This document shows, one piece after another, positions 1 to 5,646 of a stretch of 5,647 nucleotides of DNA; positions within the stretch are counted from its first letter, which is position 1; each line of letters opens with the position of its first letter. The notes under the pieces are model-generated. The model saw only the letters and a list, made by a program, of their open reading frames with translations. It was not told the DNA's origin and ran no database searches. The stretch comes from Salinirussus sp. Lineage in GTDB: Archaea > Halobacteriota > Halobacteria > Halobacteriales > Haloarculaceae. A program made the translations under genes and the position numbers. The DNA is taken from NCBI GenBank assembly GCA_028275005.1, contig JAQCNN010000206.1, positions 1 to 5,647 of the forward strand. Direction: 5' to 3'.

Positions 1-1100
1 TGGGGGACGCCGGCCTCTTCGAGTTCGGCGGAGACGGCTTTGCCGACCTGCCCGTACCCGATAACGACCGTCCGGCCGGCCGCGAAGCCACGAACCGATG
101 CCTGTGTCATCTCGGCGAGCCGTTCCAGCTGGTCGGTGCGGCCGGAGACGAGCAGGATACTCCCGTCGATCAGCTCCGCGTCGGGCGGCGGTGCGGCGAT
201 AAACTCGCCACGGGCCCATATCCCGATGACGTTGGCCCCCGACTGTTCCCCGATACCGCTCTCAGCCAGTGTCGCCCCCGCGAAACGGCTGCCACGGCGG
301 ATCGAAACCTCCGCGAGCTGCAGGCTGTCCCCGATCTCCACCGCGTCGACCATCCCCGTCCGCCCGGCCGCGGTCACCTTCGCCGCGAGGCTGTTGCCCA
401 ACAGCTGTCGGGGCGAGAGGACGGCATCGGCCCCGGCCAGCCGGTGATACCGCTTTGCCTCCGGGCTCTCGACGACGCTGATAACGGGCACGTCGTCGGT
501 GACCTCCTTCGCGGTCAGGACGATACTCGCATCGACCTTGTCGGACTGGTCGGCAAACAGGGCACGGGCCGAGGACAGGCGGGCAGCATCCAGCCCCTCC
601 GCCGATTCGGGGTCCGCCCGGATGACAGGCTCTCCGGCCTCGTACAGTTCCTCGGCCCGTTCGAGGTCGGACTCGACGATGACGTAGGGGACATCGTTGG
701 TCTTGAGTTCCCCGATGAGCGCGTCCGCGCGTGTCGTGTCCGAGCAGATCACGACGTGGTCGGTGAGGTCCGTCTCCAGCTTCGAGGGGGTCGTCGTGGA
801 CAGCGTGTTCTCGACAATCGGCCCGACGAACACCGGCAGCGCGCCGACGAGTAACGCCATCCCGAGCAGGTCGGTGACGGTAATGTACGCCTGCATCTCC
901 GCGCTATTCCACGGTGCATCCCCGCCAAAACCGGTGGTGGTGAACATCTCGACGGCGAACTGCAGCGAATCGAGAAACGTCTGCGGTCGTCCCTCGTAGA
1001 CCCGCATGCCAATCTGATAGCCGCCCGCGGTCACCACAATCGCCGCAAACAGAACTAGCAGATATCCGAACGCACGTCGTTGCCAGGCCCGGTTAACCAT
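1..1100 (-). CDS. Two-TM potassium-channel-like protein with tandem RCK (TrkA-N/TrkA-C) domains, 3'-truncated by window edge
   Basis: Probable ligand-gated K+ channel of the inner membrane with a cytoplasmic regulatory part. I translated 366 codons from the ATG at 1100-1098; the frame stays open to base 1, so the C-terminus lies outside the window. Residues 11-27 form TM1, about 40-60 a pore helix and filter (FTTTGFGGD, 53-61), and about 72-96 TM2. A first TrkA-N-like fold starts at 114 (DHVVICSDTTRAD), a TrkA-C-like domain spans about 250-330, and a second TrkA-N begins at 343 with the canonical motif VVIGYGQVGKA. The order pore, RCK1, TrkA-C, RCK2 is that of prokaryotic RCK-gated channels. 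The filter reads TTTGFGGD rather than TTTGYGD, and RCK1 lacks the GxGxxG glycines. An in-frame ATG at 1127 would add nine residues, but it lies too close to the predicted TATA box at 1133-1141, so 1100 is preferred. It is the last gene in a minus-strand series and has its own promoter. Ion selectivity is inferred, not shown. Confidence 0.85.
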   Translation of the reverse strand, partial: MVNRAWQRRAFGYLLVLFAAIVVTAGGYQIGMRVYEGRPQTFLDSLQFAVEMFTTTGFGGDAPWNSAEMQAYITVTDLLGMALLVGALPVFVGPIVENTLSTTTPSKLETDLTDHVVICSDTTRADALIGELKTNDVPYVIVESDLERAEELYEAGEPVIRADPESAEGLDAARLSSARALFADQSDKVDASIVLTAKEVTDDVPVISVVESPEAKRYHRLAGADAVLSPRQLLGNSLAAKVTAAGRTGMVDAVEIGDSLQLAEVSIRRGSRFAGATLAESGIGEQSGANVIGIWARGEFIAAPPPDAELIDGSILLVSGRTDQLERLAEMTQASVRGFAAGRTVVIGYGQVGKAVSAELEEAGVP

Positions 1101-1451
1101 GGACTGAACATGCCGGTGACCGCACATGACCGTTATTATCTCGGTCAGTTGCCCCGGCCGCCTGAAACGCCGATACCGGGGACCCGGTGACCGGAGCCCG
1201 GATACAGCGGTCCGTGTCGGCCTGCCGTGGCCCGCGCCAATCGCGGGTTCGTACAGACTGTGCGCCCTGTCTGGGGCACGGGCGAGCCCTCACAGTGTCT
1301 GAGGCAGGCGGCGTGTGAACACGGCGGCCGTCCTCAACGGGGGTCGGGGTCGGTATCAGGGCCACCGTAGCCGGGGTGACCTGAACGACGGACCGAGCAG
1401 GCCGGGTGCATCGGGGCAGTCTGCGGGCCCGAACGTGTTTGTATCCGGGGC
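1101..1451. other. 351-nt gene-free interval between the YdbT-like gene and the channel gene
   Basis: I find no credible gene here. A 90-codon minus-strand frame covers much of it (1093-1365), but its translation is rich in Arg, Pro and Thr, poor in acidic residues, without recognisable domain or membrane segment, and runs past the channel start. The interval holds the channel promoter at its left end (1127-1147), a short GC-rich hairpin ACCGGG-GA-CCCGGT at 1175-1188, and otherwise GC-rich sequence without a clear T-run terminator for the upstream gene. It is unusually long for a region where other gaps are 119-156 nt, so a small RNA or long 3' UTR is possible but not supported by any specific signal. 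Confidence 0.6.
1127..1147 (-). promoter_or_regulatory. Predicted TATA box of the channel gene inside a 21-bp dyad
   Basis: On the minus strand the AT-rich box AGATAATAA (1141 down to 1133) is the only clear one upstream of the channel gene. Its centre is about 37 nt from the ATG at 1100, so an archaeal start 25-27 nt downstream would give a leader of roughly 10 nt. The box is enclosed by the inverted repeat TGACCG (1127-1132) and CGGTCA (1142-1147), with two more symmetric pairs inside around the centre at 1137. A regulator bound here would block or modulate TBP access. The TATA assignment rests on position and composition only, and no regulator is encoded nearby. Confidence 0.45.
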
Positions 1452-2909
1452 TCAGTCGGCGGCGCGGTGAAGCGCCCGGCGAAAGCGGCCGTGGACCCGT
1501 TCGCGCAGTTCCTCGGCAAAGTCGCCGTCGATGTCGACCGCGGCGGCCGCCGACCCGAAGAACCCGCCGCTACTCGCGGTGTCGACCCGGACCGTCCCCA
1601 GGTCACGGCGGCGCTGGAAGGCCGACTGACTGTCCGCGACTGTCTGGACCCGGTCGTAGGGGACGACCACCGTCTCCCGGCGCCAGAAGCCGTTGCGGGC
1701 CACGAAGTGTGCCTCTCCGACGTGGTAGCCGCGGTGTCGCCACGCAAGGTGTGCCGCGGGCGGAACCGCGGCGAGCAGGCCGGCGGCCAGATACCAGAGT
1801 GGAAGCCGACCGGTGAGTGTGTTGACCACCCACAGCCCGGCGAGCAGCCCGGTGACGGCGAGGGTGTACCGGGCGGCGTAACGGGTCCGGGCACGCCGGG
1901 GCGGCCGCTCGAACGCCACCGCGCCGACCGGTTCGACCTCGCGGGCCAGCGCCAGCGCCCGCTCCCGCTTCGCCAGCGGAACCGCCGACTGCGCGCCGCC
2001 GTCCTGGCCGGGGCCGTACCCCGCGGTCTCGATGACCAGCGTGGCGTAGCCAAGCGCCCGCGCCAGGACGTTCTCCCGGAGCCGTAGCGTCTGCACCTTG
2101 TCGACGGGGATGGTGCCGCTGTAGCGCTGGAGTAACCCCCGCTCGTAGCGGAGTTCGTCGGCCCGGCGGCGCAGTTCGAAGCTGTAGTACCGCAACACGG
2201 CGGTGATGGCACTGACCACCCAGAGGCCGAGCAGGCCGAGCAACGCGAGTGCCGGGCCGGCAAGCGAGACCAGGTTCGGGCCAGGCTGGAGCCGTGCCGC
2301 GACCTGGGGGGCAAACCCCGAGAGGACGACCGACGCGAGCCCGAGCAGTCGCAGGTCCGCCGAGACGACACCGAGGATGCCGAGTTCGCGGCCGGAGAGG
2401 CTGAACAGCGTCTCCGTCTCGACTGTGGCTCCGGCCTCGTCGGCCGCAACCTCACCGTCGGCCTCGCCGGCCACCTGGCGCTTGCGCTCGCCGAGCAGTT
2501 CCTGGAGCCGGCCGGCCTCCGTCCGGGTGACGTACCGGAGCCGGGCCTCGGTGCCGCTCCCGCCGGCGGTCTCGATACGGACCTGGGCGAGCCCGAGGGG
2601 CCGTTGGATGACGTTCTCCGAGATGTCCACGTTCTGGACCCGCTCGTAGGGGATCTCCCGTTCGCGACGCGAGAGGACACCGGAGTCGATGTCGAGGGTG
2701 TCCTCGGTGACCTCGTAGCTGAACCGCCGGACGTACGCCGTCTGCCAGACGGCCACGAGGGCGGCGGCGAGGACCACGATACCGGCCACAACGGACAGCG
2801 GCGGGAGGTTGCCACCGGAACTGGAGACGATGCCGATAGCGGCGAAGAAGACGACCCGACCGCCGTTTTCCAGGACCCGCACCGGGACCGAGCGCGGGGA
2901 GAGCCTCAC
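1452..2909 (-). CDS. YdbT-like membrane protein with three bacterial PH (bPH2/DUF304) domains
   Basis: This 485-residue membrane protein appears to have three cytoplasmic PH-like domains. Each carries the same block: a turn with GVLSRRE, GLLQRYS or GFWRRET, then P-(Y/V)-(D/E)-(R/K)-V-Q (IPYERVQ 86-92, IPVDKVQ 267-273, VPYDRVQ 416-422), a polar stretch, and a strand ending in ETAG or DTAS. The domains lie at about 62-140, 242-325 and 394-475. Hydrophobic segments at about 18-30, 38-58, 175-199, 216-238, 347-365 and 370-390 pair up before each domain, giving the layout TM2-PH repeated three times. Length and plan match Bacillus YdbT (about 490 aa). The start is a GTG at 2909-2907 that overlaps the TGA of the upstream YdbS-like gene by four bases (GTGA), a sign of translational coupling; no earlier or nearby ATG exists in this frame. 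In Bacillus subtilis ydbST belongs to the SigW envelope-stress set and has been tied to resistance to antimicrobial compounds of related bacilli. The archaeal role and the ligand of the PH domains are unknown. Confidence 0.88.
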   Translation of the reverse strand: MRLSPRSVPVRVLENGGRVVFFAAIGIVSSSGGNLPPLSVVAGIVVLAAALVAVWQTAYVRRFSYEVTEDTLDIDSGVLSRREREIPYERVQNVDISENVIQRPLGLAQVRIETAGGSGTEARLRYVTRTEAGRLQELLGERKRQVAGEADGEVAADEAGATVETETLFSLSGRELGILGVVSADLRLLGLASVVLSGFAPQVAARLQPGPNLVSLAGPALALLGLLGLWVVSAITAVLRYYSFELRRRADELRYERGLLQRYSGTIPVDKVQTLRLRENVLARALGYATLVIETAGYGPGQDGGAQSAVPLAKRERALALAREVEPVGAVAFERPPRRARTRYAARYTLAVTGLLAGLWVVNTLTGRLPLWYLAAGLLAAVPPAAHLAWRHRGYHVGEAHFVARNGFWRRETVVVPYDRVQTVADSQSAFQRRRDLGTVRVDTASSGGFFGSAAAAVDIDGDFAEELRERVHGRFRRALHRAAD

Positions 2910-3580
2910 AGCGCGTCACCGCCCTCCGCCTCGATCGCCAGCTCCTTCAGCCGGCGCTGCAGGTCGGTGGCCTCCTCGGGGGTGAGGCCGGGCACGGAGA
3001 CGTCCGCCCCGCGGGAGCCGGCGGTGTAGACGACGAGTGTCGAGAGCCCGAGACCGCGCTCGATGGGCCCTCGCGAGGTGTCGACGTGCTGGATGCGGAC
3101 GTAGGGGGCCAGCGTCCGGGTGTGGGTGAGGACGCCACGCTGGAGATACAGCGCGTCCGTCCGGACCTCGTAGGCCCACACCCGGTATCTGAGGGCAACC
3201 CAGACCATGCCGAGCAGGCCGAGTGCGGTCGCGGCCACGGCGCCGACCTGTGGGTTGACACCGAGCCGGCCGGCCGCTGTCGAGAGCACGAGCCCCAGGA
3301 CCAGCGTGGCAGCGAGGACACGAGCCCCCCACTGGACGCGGACCCGCGGCGAGAGGGTCCGCTGGTCGGTCGTGTACGCCTCGATGTCGGCCTTCGGGGC
3401 CCCAGCATCCGGGTCGGCTCCGTCCTGTGGGTCCGTCCGACCGGTGTCAGCGGCCGTCCGGTCGACCACGGCGGACCCCGGGTCGGTGTCAGCGCCGGCG
3501 GGTTCGGGATTGCCGTCGGCGCCGGCGACCTCCGGTGTATCGGCGGGCGCGGCGGGGTCTGTGTTGTCGGGGTCAGCCAT
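2906..3580 (-). CDS. YdbS-like membrane protein with one bacterial PH domain and a long acidic N-terminal tail
   Basis: This 224-residue protein is the first gene of the YdbS/YdbT pair. Residues 1-75 form a low-complexity tail rich in Asp, Pro, Ala and Gly; I count 17 acidic against 3 basic residues in the first 70. Two membrane helices follow (about 84-104 and 111-131), then one PH-like domain at about 133-215 with the block RGVLTHTRTLAPYVRIQHVD, which matches the repeated block in the downstream protein (PY-x-R-(V/I)-Q). Without the tail it has the usual size of YdbS (about 150-160 aa). The ATG at 3580 is preceded directly by an in-frame TAG (3581-3583), so the gene cannot start earlier; the next in-frame Met is residue 125, inside TM2, so the tail is very likely translated. 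The TGA overlaps the GTG of the next gene. YdbS and YdbT probably form a membrane complex; this is inferred from family and gene order. Confidence 0.87.
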   Translation of the reverse strand: MADPDNTDPAAPADTPEVAGADGNPEPAGADTDPGSAVVDRTAADTGRTDPQDGADPDAGAPKADIEAYTTDQRTLSPRVRVQWGARVLAATLVLGLVLSTAAGRLGVNPQVGAVAATALGLLGMVWVALRYRVWAYEVRTDALYLQRGVLTHTRTLAPYVRIQHVDTSRGPIERGLGLSTLVVYTAGSRGADVSVPGLTPEEATDLQRRLKELAIEAEGGDAL

Positions 3581-3602
3581 CTACCACAGTTCGGGTCGCT
3601 GG

Positions 3603-3612
3603 CGTGTTAAGC
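3603..3612 (-). promoter_or_regulatory. Possible TATA box for the YdbS/YdbT-like operon
   Basis: Minus-strand GCTTAACACG has its TTAA core 27-30 nt upstream of the ATG at 3580, the distance expected for a leaderless archaeal transcript, and it is the only AT-rich patch in the 156-nt gap. The match to a haloarchaeal TATA box is weak (four A/T bases in a row). No Shine-Dalgarno is visible in front of the ATG, which agrees with a leaderless start. Confidence 0.4.
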
Positions 3613-3736
3613 CACCGGGATGGCTGCTCCGGCACGGCCCCGAGCGGCCCCGGCCAACGGGGGCGTGACGGGCTGTCCCACCCCGTGACCGACGCAGCCG
3701 TGAGACCCACCCGTGGCCTTCCCGGGCGGTCCGGGG

Positions 3737-4168
3737 TTACTGGACCTGCCCGCCGGTGATCTGTGTGGCAGCGACCGACGCGCCCGCGGCCGCCGGGTAG
3801 ACGATGTTGTCGACGTGGTCGAGATAGGCGTAGTCCTGTTCGCCGTCGGCGCCGACCCGGAGGACGGTCGTGACCTGCGAGATGAGTTCGTGAGCGAGTT
3901 CACAGACCGCGAGGTTGGTGTCGGTGTCGCCGGTGAGCCCGGCGACGACATCGGCCATCGTCGGGTTTGCCTGCTTGAAGACGTCGACGTCCGCCCCGCT
4001 ACCGACGATGACCCGACTCGACGGGGGTATCGACAGCCGCTCGGCCCGCTCCTCGTCGGCCTCGATGATGGTGACTGTGTACCCTCGTTCGGTGATCTTG
4101 GCGGCCGTTCGCTGGCCGACCCGGCCGCCACCGACGACGATCGCGTTTCGCGTACTCTGTACGCTCAT
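3737..4168 (-). CDS. Stand-alone TrkA-N (RCK-type NAD-binding) protein
   Basis: This 143-residue soluble protein consists of a single Rossmann fold of the TrkA-N type. Residues 8-18 (NAIVVGGGRVG) give the first strand and an intact GxGxxG (G13, G15, G18). E36 at the end of strand two (TIIEADEE) is the acidic residue that usually selects NAD(H) over NADP(H). Later landmarks are GSGAD (56-60), the helix-forming DTDTNLAVCELAHEL (81-95) and VYPAAAGASVA (123-133), which sits where TrkA proteins have their I-x-P-x3-A helix. There is no TrkA-C domain and no membrane segment, so it could serve as a regulatory subunit of a separate K+ transporter such as TrkH, or pair with other RCK proteins; no transporter partner is in this window. 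ATG 4168 is the only start: upstream in frame is TAG (4184-4186) with no start codon between. The short distance to a TATA-like box implies a leaderless mRNA. It ends with TAA, 156 nt before the YdbS-like gene. Confidence 0.85.
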   Translation of the reverse strand: MSVQSTRNAIVVGGGRVGQRTAAKITERGYTVTIIEADEERAERLSIPPSSRVIVGSGADVDVFKQANPTMADVVAGLTGDTDTNLAVCELAHELISQVTTVLRVGADGEQDYAYLDHVDNIVYPAAAGASVAATQITGGQVQ

Positions 4169-4190
4169 ACGTATCGAAGCGGTCTAGAAC

Positions 4191-4196
4191 AGATAA
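4191..4196 (-). promoter_or_regulatory. TATA box of the trkA-like gene (leaderless)
   Basis: Minus-strand TTATCT lies 23-28 nt upstream of the ATG at 4168, as expected when transcription begins at or next to the start codon. It is overlapped by a short dyad TAAC-AC-GTTA (4194-4203) that covers the box and the BRE position just upstream. No Shine-Dalgarno is seen. Confidence 0.55.
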
Positions 4197-4210
4197 CACG
4201 TTACAGTAGA

Positions 4211-4233
4211 GGGGAAAATTACCGCATATGCGG
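4211..4233 (-). terminator. Palindrome plus T-run downstream of the aldo/keto reductase gene
   Basis: Read on the minus strand, the perfect 12-bp palindrome CCGCATATGCGG (4233-4222) is followed by TAATTTTCCCC. As RNA it can form a 4-bp GC stem with an AUAU loop followed by a U-run, about 60 nt after the reductase stop codon; a second TTTT run lies just upstream at 4250-4247. Archaeal termination depends mainly on such T-runs. The stem is short, and the same palindrome sits about 55-65 nt upstream of the trkA-like start, so an operator for that gene is an equally reasonable reading. Confidence 0.4.
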
Positions 4234-4291
4234 GGTCGAGACCGAGAAAATGTAACGAGGCGCCACAGAGACAGACAGCCGTGTGCGCGGG

Positions 4292-5278
4292 CTACTGGTG
4301 GCCCGAGACCGGGACAGGCTCGTAGGGTTCCTCGAGATACGCGATATCCGAGTCCGACAGCGAGACCTCCAGGGCTTCGACCGCCTCCTCGAGATGTTCG
4401 ATACTCGTCGTGCCGACGATTGGGGCGTCGACCCACTCCTTGTGCAACACCCAGGCGAGTGCGGTCTGGGCCATCGTGATCCCCTTCTCCGCGGCCAGTT
4501 CCTGGACGCGCTCGTTCACCTCGGGCCCGCCACCCTCCCGGTACGGGTGTTCGTAGAGGCGCTGTTCGGTCTCGCCGCGAACCGTCGCGTCCACCTCCTC
4601 GTGAGGGCGGGTGAGATATCCGCGGGCGAGCGGGCTCCAGGGGATGACACCGACGTTCTCCCGGTCACACAGCGGTAGCATCTCCCGCTCCTCCTCGCGG
4701 TAGACCAGGTTGTAGTGGTTCTGCATCGTCATGAATCGGTCCAGCCCCAGCCGGTCGCTGGTGTGGAGTGCCTCGGCAAACTGGTAGGCCCACATCGAGG
4801 AGGTTCCGGTGTACCGGACCCGGCCGCGCCGGACGGCGTCGTCGAGCGCACGCAGGGTCTCCTCGATTGGCGTGTCGTGGTCCCAGCGGTGGGTCTGGTA
4901 GAGGTCGAGGCTGTCCATCCCCAGCCGGTCGAGGCTGTTCGAGAGTTCCTGTTCGATTGTCTTTCTCGAGAGCCCGGTCGCGTTCCGGTGGGCGTTCTCC
5001 TCGGGCGCAAAGCGGACCTTCGAGGCGATGACTAACTCGTCGCGGTCGTACTCCGAGACGGTCCGCCCGAGGACGCGCTCGGAGTCCCCCCAGGAGTAGC
5101 TGTTGGAGGTGTCGAAGAAGTTGATCCCCAGGTCGAGGGCACGCTCGATGATCGCCGTGCTCTCGGCCTCGCCGACCGACCACTCCTCCTTGCTGCTGGA
5201 GTCGAGCCCGAGCGACCAACAGCCCAGACAGATGCGACTGACGTCCATCCCGGTGCTCCCGAGTGTCGTGTAATCCAT
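4292..5278 (-). CDS. Aldo/keto reductase, YajO-like
   Basis: This 328-residue cytosolic protein is an NADP(H)-dependent oxidoreductase of the aldo/keto reductase superfamily (TIM barrel). It opens with the typical hairpin MDYTTLGSTGMDVSRICLGC. The catalytic tetrad is complete: D56 and Y61 (NFFDTSNSYSWGDSE), K87 (IASKVRF) and H130 (YQTHRWD). Cofactor and substrate-pocket landmarks are TSS (159-161), QNHYNL (186-191), PWSPLARGYLTRP (213-225) and PIVGTTSIEHLEEAV (286-300). Blocks such as HRWD-TPIEETL, YREEEREMLPLC and IPWSPLARG agree with my memory of Escherichia coli YajO (324 aa), more than with the general Tas group. The physiological substrate is unknown; reported YajO links to thiamine or xylulose-type chemistry should not be transferred without test. 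ATG 5278 is the only start, since an in-frame TGA lies at 5312-5314 with no start codon between. It is flanked by gaps of 119 and 123 nt and is probably monocistronic. Confidence 0.93.
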   Translation of the reverse strand: MDYTTLGSTGMDVSRICLGCWSLGLDSSSKEEWSVGEAESTAIIERALDLGINFFDTSNSYSWGDSERVLGRTVSEYDRDELVIASKVRFAPEENAHRNATGLSRKTIEQELSNSLDRLGMDSLDLYQTHRWDHDTPIEETLRALDDAVRRGRVRYTGTSSMWAYQFAEALHTSDRLGLDRFMTMQNHYNLVYREEEREMLPLCDRENVGVIPWSPLARGYLTRPHEEVDATVRGETEQRLYEHPYREGGGPEVNERVQELAAEKGITMAQTALAWVLHKEWVDAPIVGTTSIEHLEEAVEALEVSLSDSDIAYLEEPYEPVPVSGHQ

Positions 5279-5308
5279 GGTGGCGGGACCAACCGAGACG
5301 AGCCACGG

Positions 5309-5317
5309 TAATCAATC
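5309..5317 (-). promoter_or_regulatory. Possible TATA-like box of the aldo/keto reductase gene
   Basis: Minus-strand GATTGATTA is the one AT-rich patch in an otherwise GC-rich 119-nt gap, centred about 35 nt upstream of the ATG at 5278. A start 25-27 nt downstream of the box would leave a leader of about 8 nt, too short for a Shine-Dalgarno, and none is visible. The assignment rests on composition and spacing only. Confidence 0.35.
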
Positions 5318-5397
5318 TACACGTTCGGACGGGAGGCTCGTGAGAGCAAGCAGGGCCGCCAGGGTTGCGCGGCACACGGACCCGGGAGGGGCGCCGT

Positions 5398-5646
5398 CTA
5401 CCGCCCGCCGGTCCGTCGGTCCCTGGTCACGTAGAGCAGTGGGACCGTGAGCAGCGCACAGACGATCGACGCGAGAAAGAAGCCGACCATGATGTAGTAC
5501 GCCGAGTGGTTGAGAAACGACCCGAACCCCATCAGCATACCCACAATGGCGAAGGCAAAGGTCCCGCCGAACAGGATCGTTATCCAGCGGTTTGCCTCCC
5601 GCTCGAGGGGTGTTGGCTGGCTGTCGAACCGATCGGTTCCCTGCAT
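5398..5646 (-). CDS. Small two-helix membrane protein of unknown function
   Basis: I do not recognise this 82-residue protein. An acidic, polar N-terminus (about 1-20, with LEREANRW) leads into two hydrophobic helices at about 21-43 (WITILFGGTFAFAIVGML) and 49-73 (AYYIMVGFFLASIVCALL), joined by a short loop FGSFLNH. A basic tail, TRDRRTGGR, follows. By the positive-inside rule the C-terminus should face the cytoplasm, and with two helices so should the N-terminus. It ends with TAG at 5398-5400. The ATG used (5646-5644) lies one base from the window edge, so an earlier start cannot be excluded and no promoter can be seen. Clean alternation of helices, polar ends and haloarchaeal codon use support a real gene. 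It ends 119 nt before the reductase start, so there is no tight operon link. Confidence 0.7.
   Translation of the reverse strand: MQGTDRFDSQPTPLEREANRWITILFGGTFAFAIVGMLMGFGSFLNHSAYYIMVGFFLASIVCALLTVPLLYVTRDRRTGGR

Noticed and set aside
40..999. Several plus-strand open frames opposite the channel gene
   Set aside because: The minus strand reads through without a stop from 1100 to 1 and gives TM helices, a pore filter and RCK domains; the plus-strand frames show low-complexity Ser/Arg/Pro composition.
1175..1188. GC-rich hairpin ACCGGG-GA-CCCGGT
   Set aside because: Six-base arms with a two-base loop and no T-run on either side; short GC palindromes are expected often at this base composition.
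1093..1365. 90-codon minus-strand frame filling the long intergenic gap
   Set aside because: It is Arg/Pro/Thr-rich, low in acidic residues, without recognisable features, and overlaps the channel start and its promoter.
1427..1451. Possible stem GCCC/GGGC directly after the YdbT-like stop codon
   Set aside because: Only four pairs around a long loop and no T-run.
1406..2087. Plus-strand open frames of 136 and 206 codons opposite the YdbT-like gene
   Set aside because: Antisense shadows produced by high GC and lack of stop codons; no domain, and the opposite strand is explained fully by a convincing gene.
2222..2245. Short tandem-like repeat of GAGCAGGCCGAG type, also seen near 3212
   Set aside because: It is explained by coding for Leu-Leu-Gly-Leu runs in membrane helices with a preferred codon set.
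1334..2815. 493-codon open frame on the minus strand overlapping the YdbT-like gene in another frame
   Set aside because: Its translation is dominated by Ser, Arg, Pro and Thr without domains or the acidic bias of haloarchaeal proteins. It is a GC-rich shadow of the 485-residue PH-domain gene, whose product has clear repeated domains and membrane helices.
3086..3610. 174-codon plus-strand frame opposite the YdbS-like gene, Gly/Val-rich
   Set aside because: It has a plausible composition but is the antisense of the PH domain and acidic tail, with no recognisable motif, and its end runs through the divergent promoter region.
3721..3735. CCCGG-N5-CCGGG hairpin just after the trkA-like stop codon
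   Set aside because: Five-base stem with no T-run after it on the minus strand, so there is no good case for a terminator.
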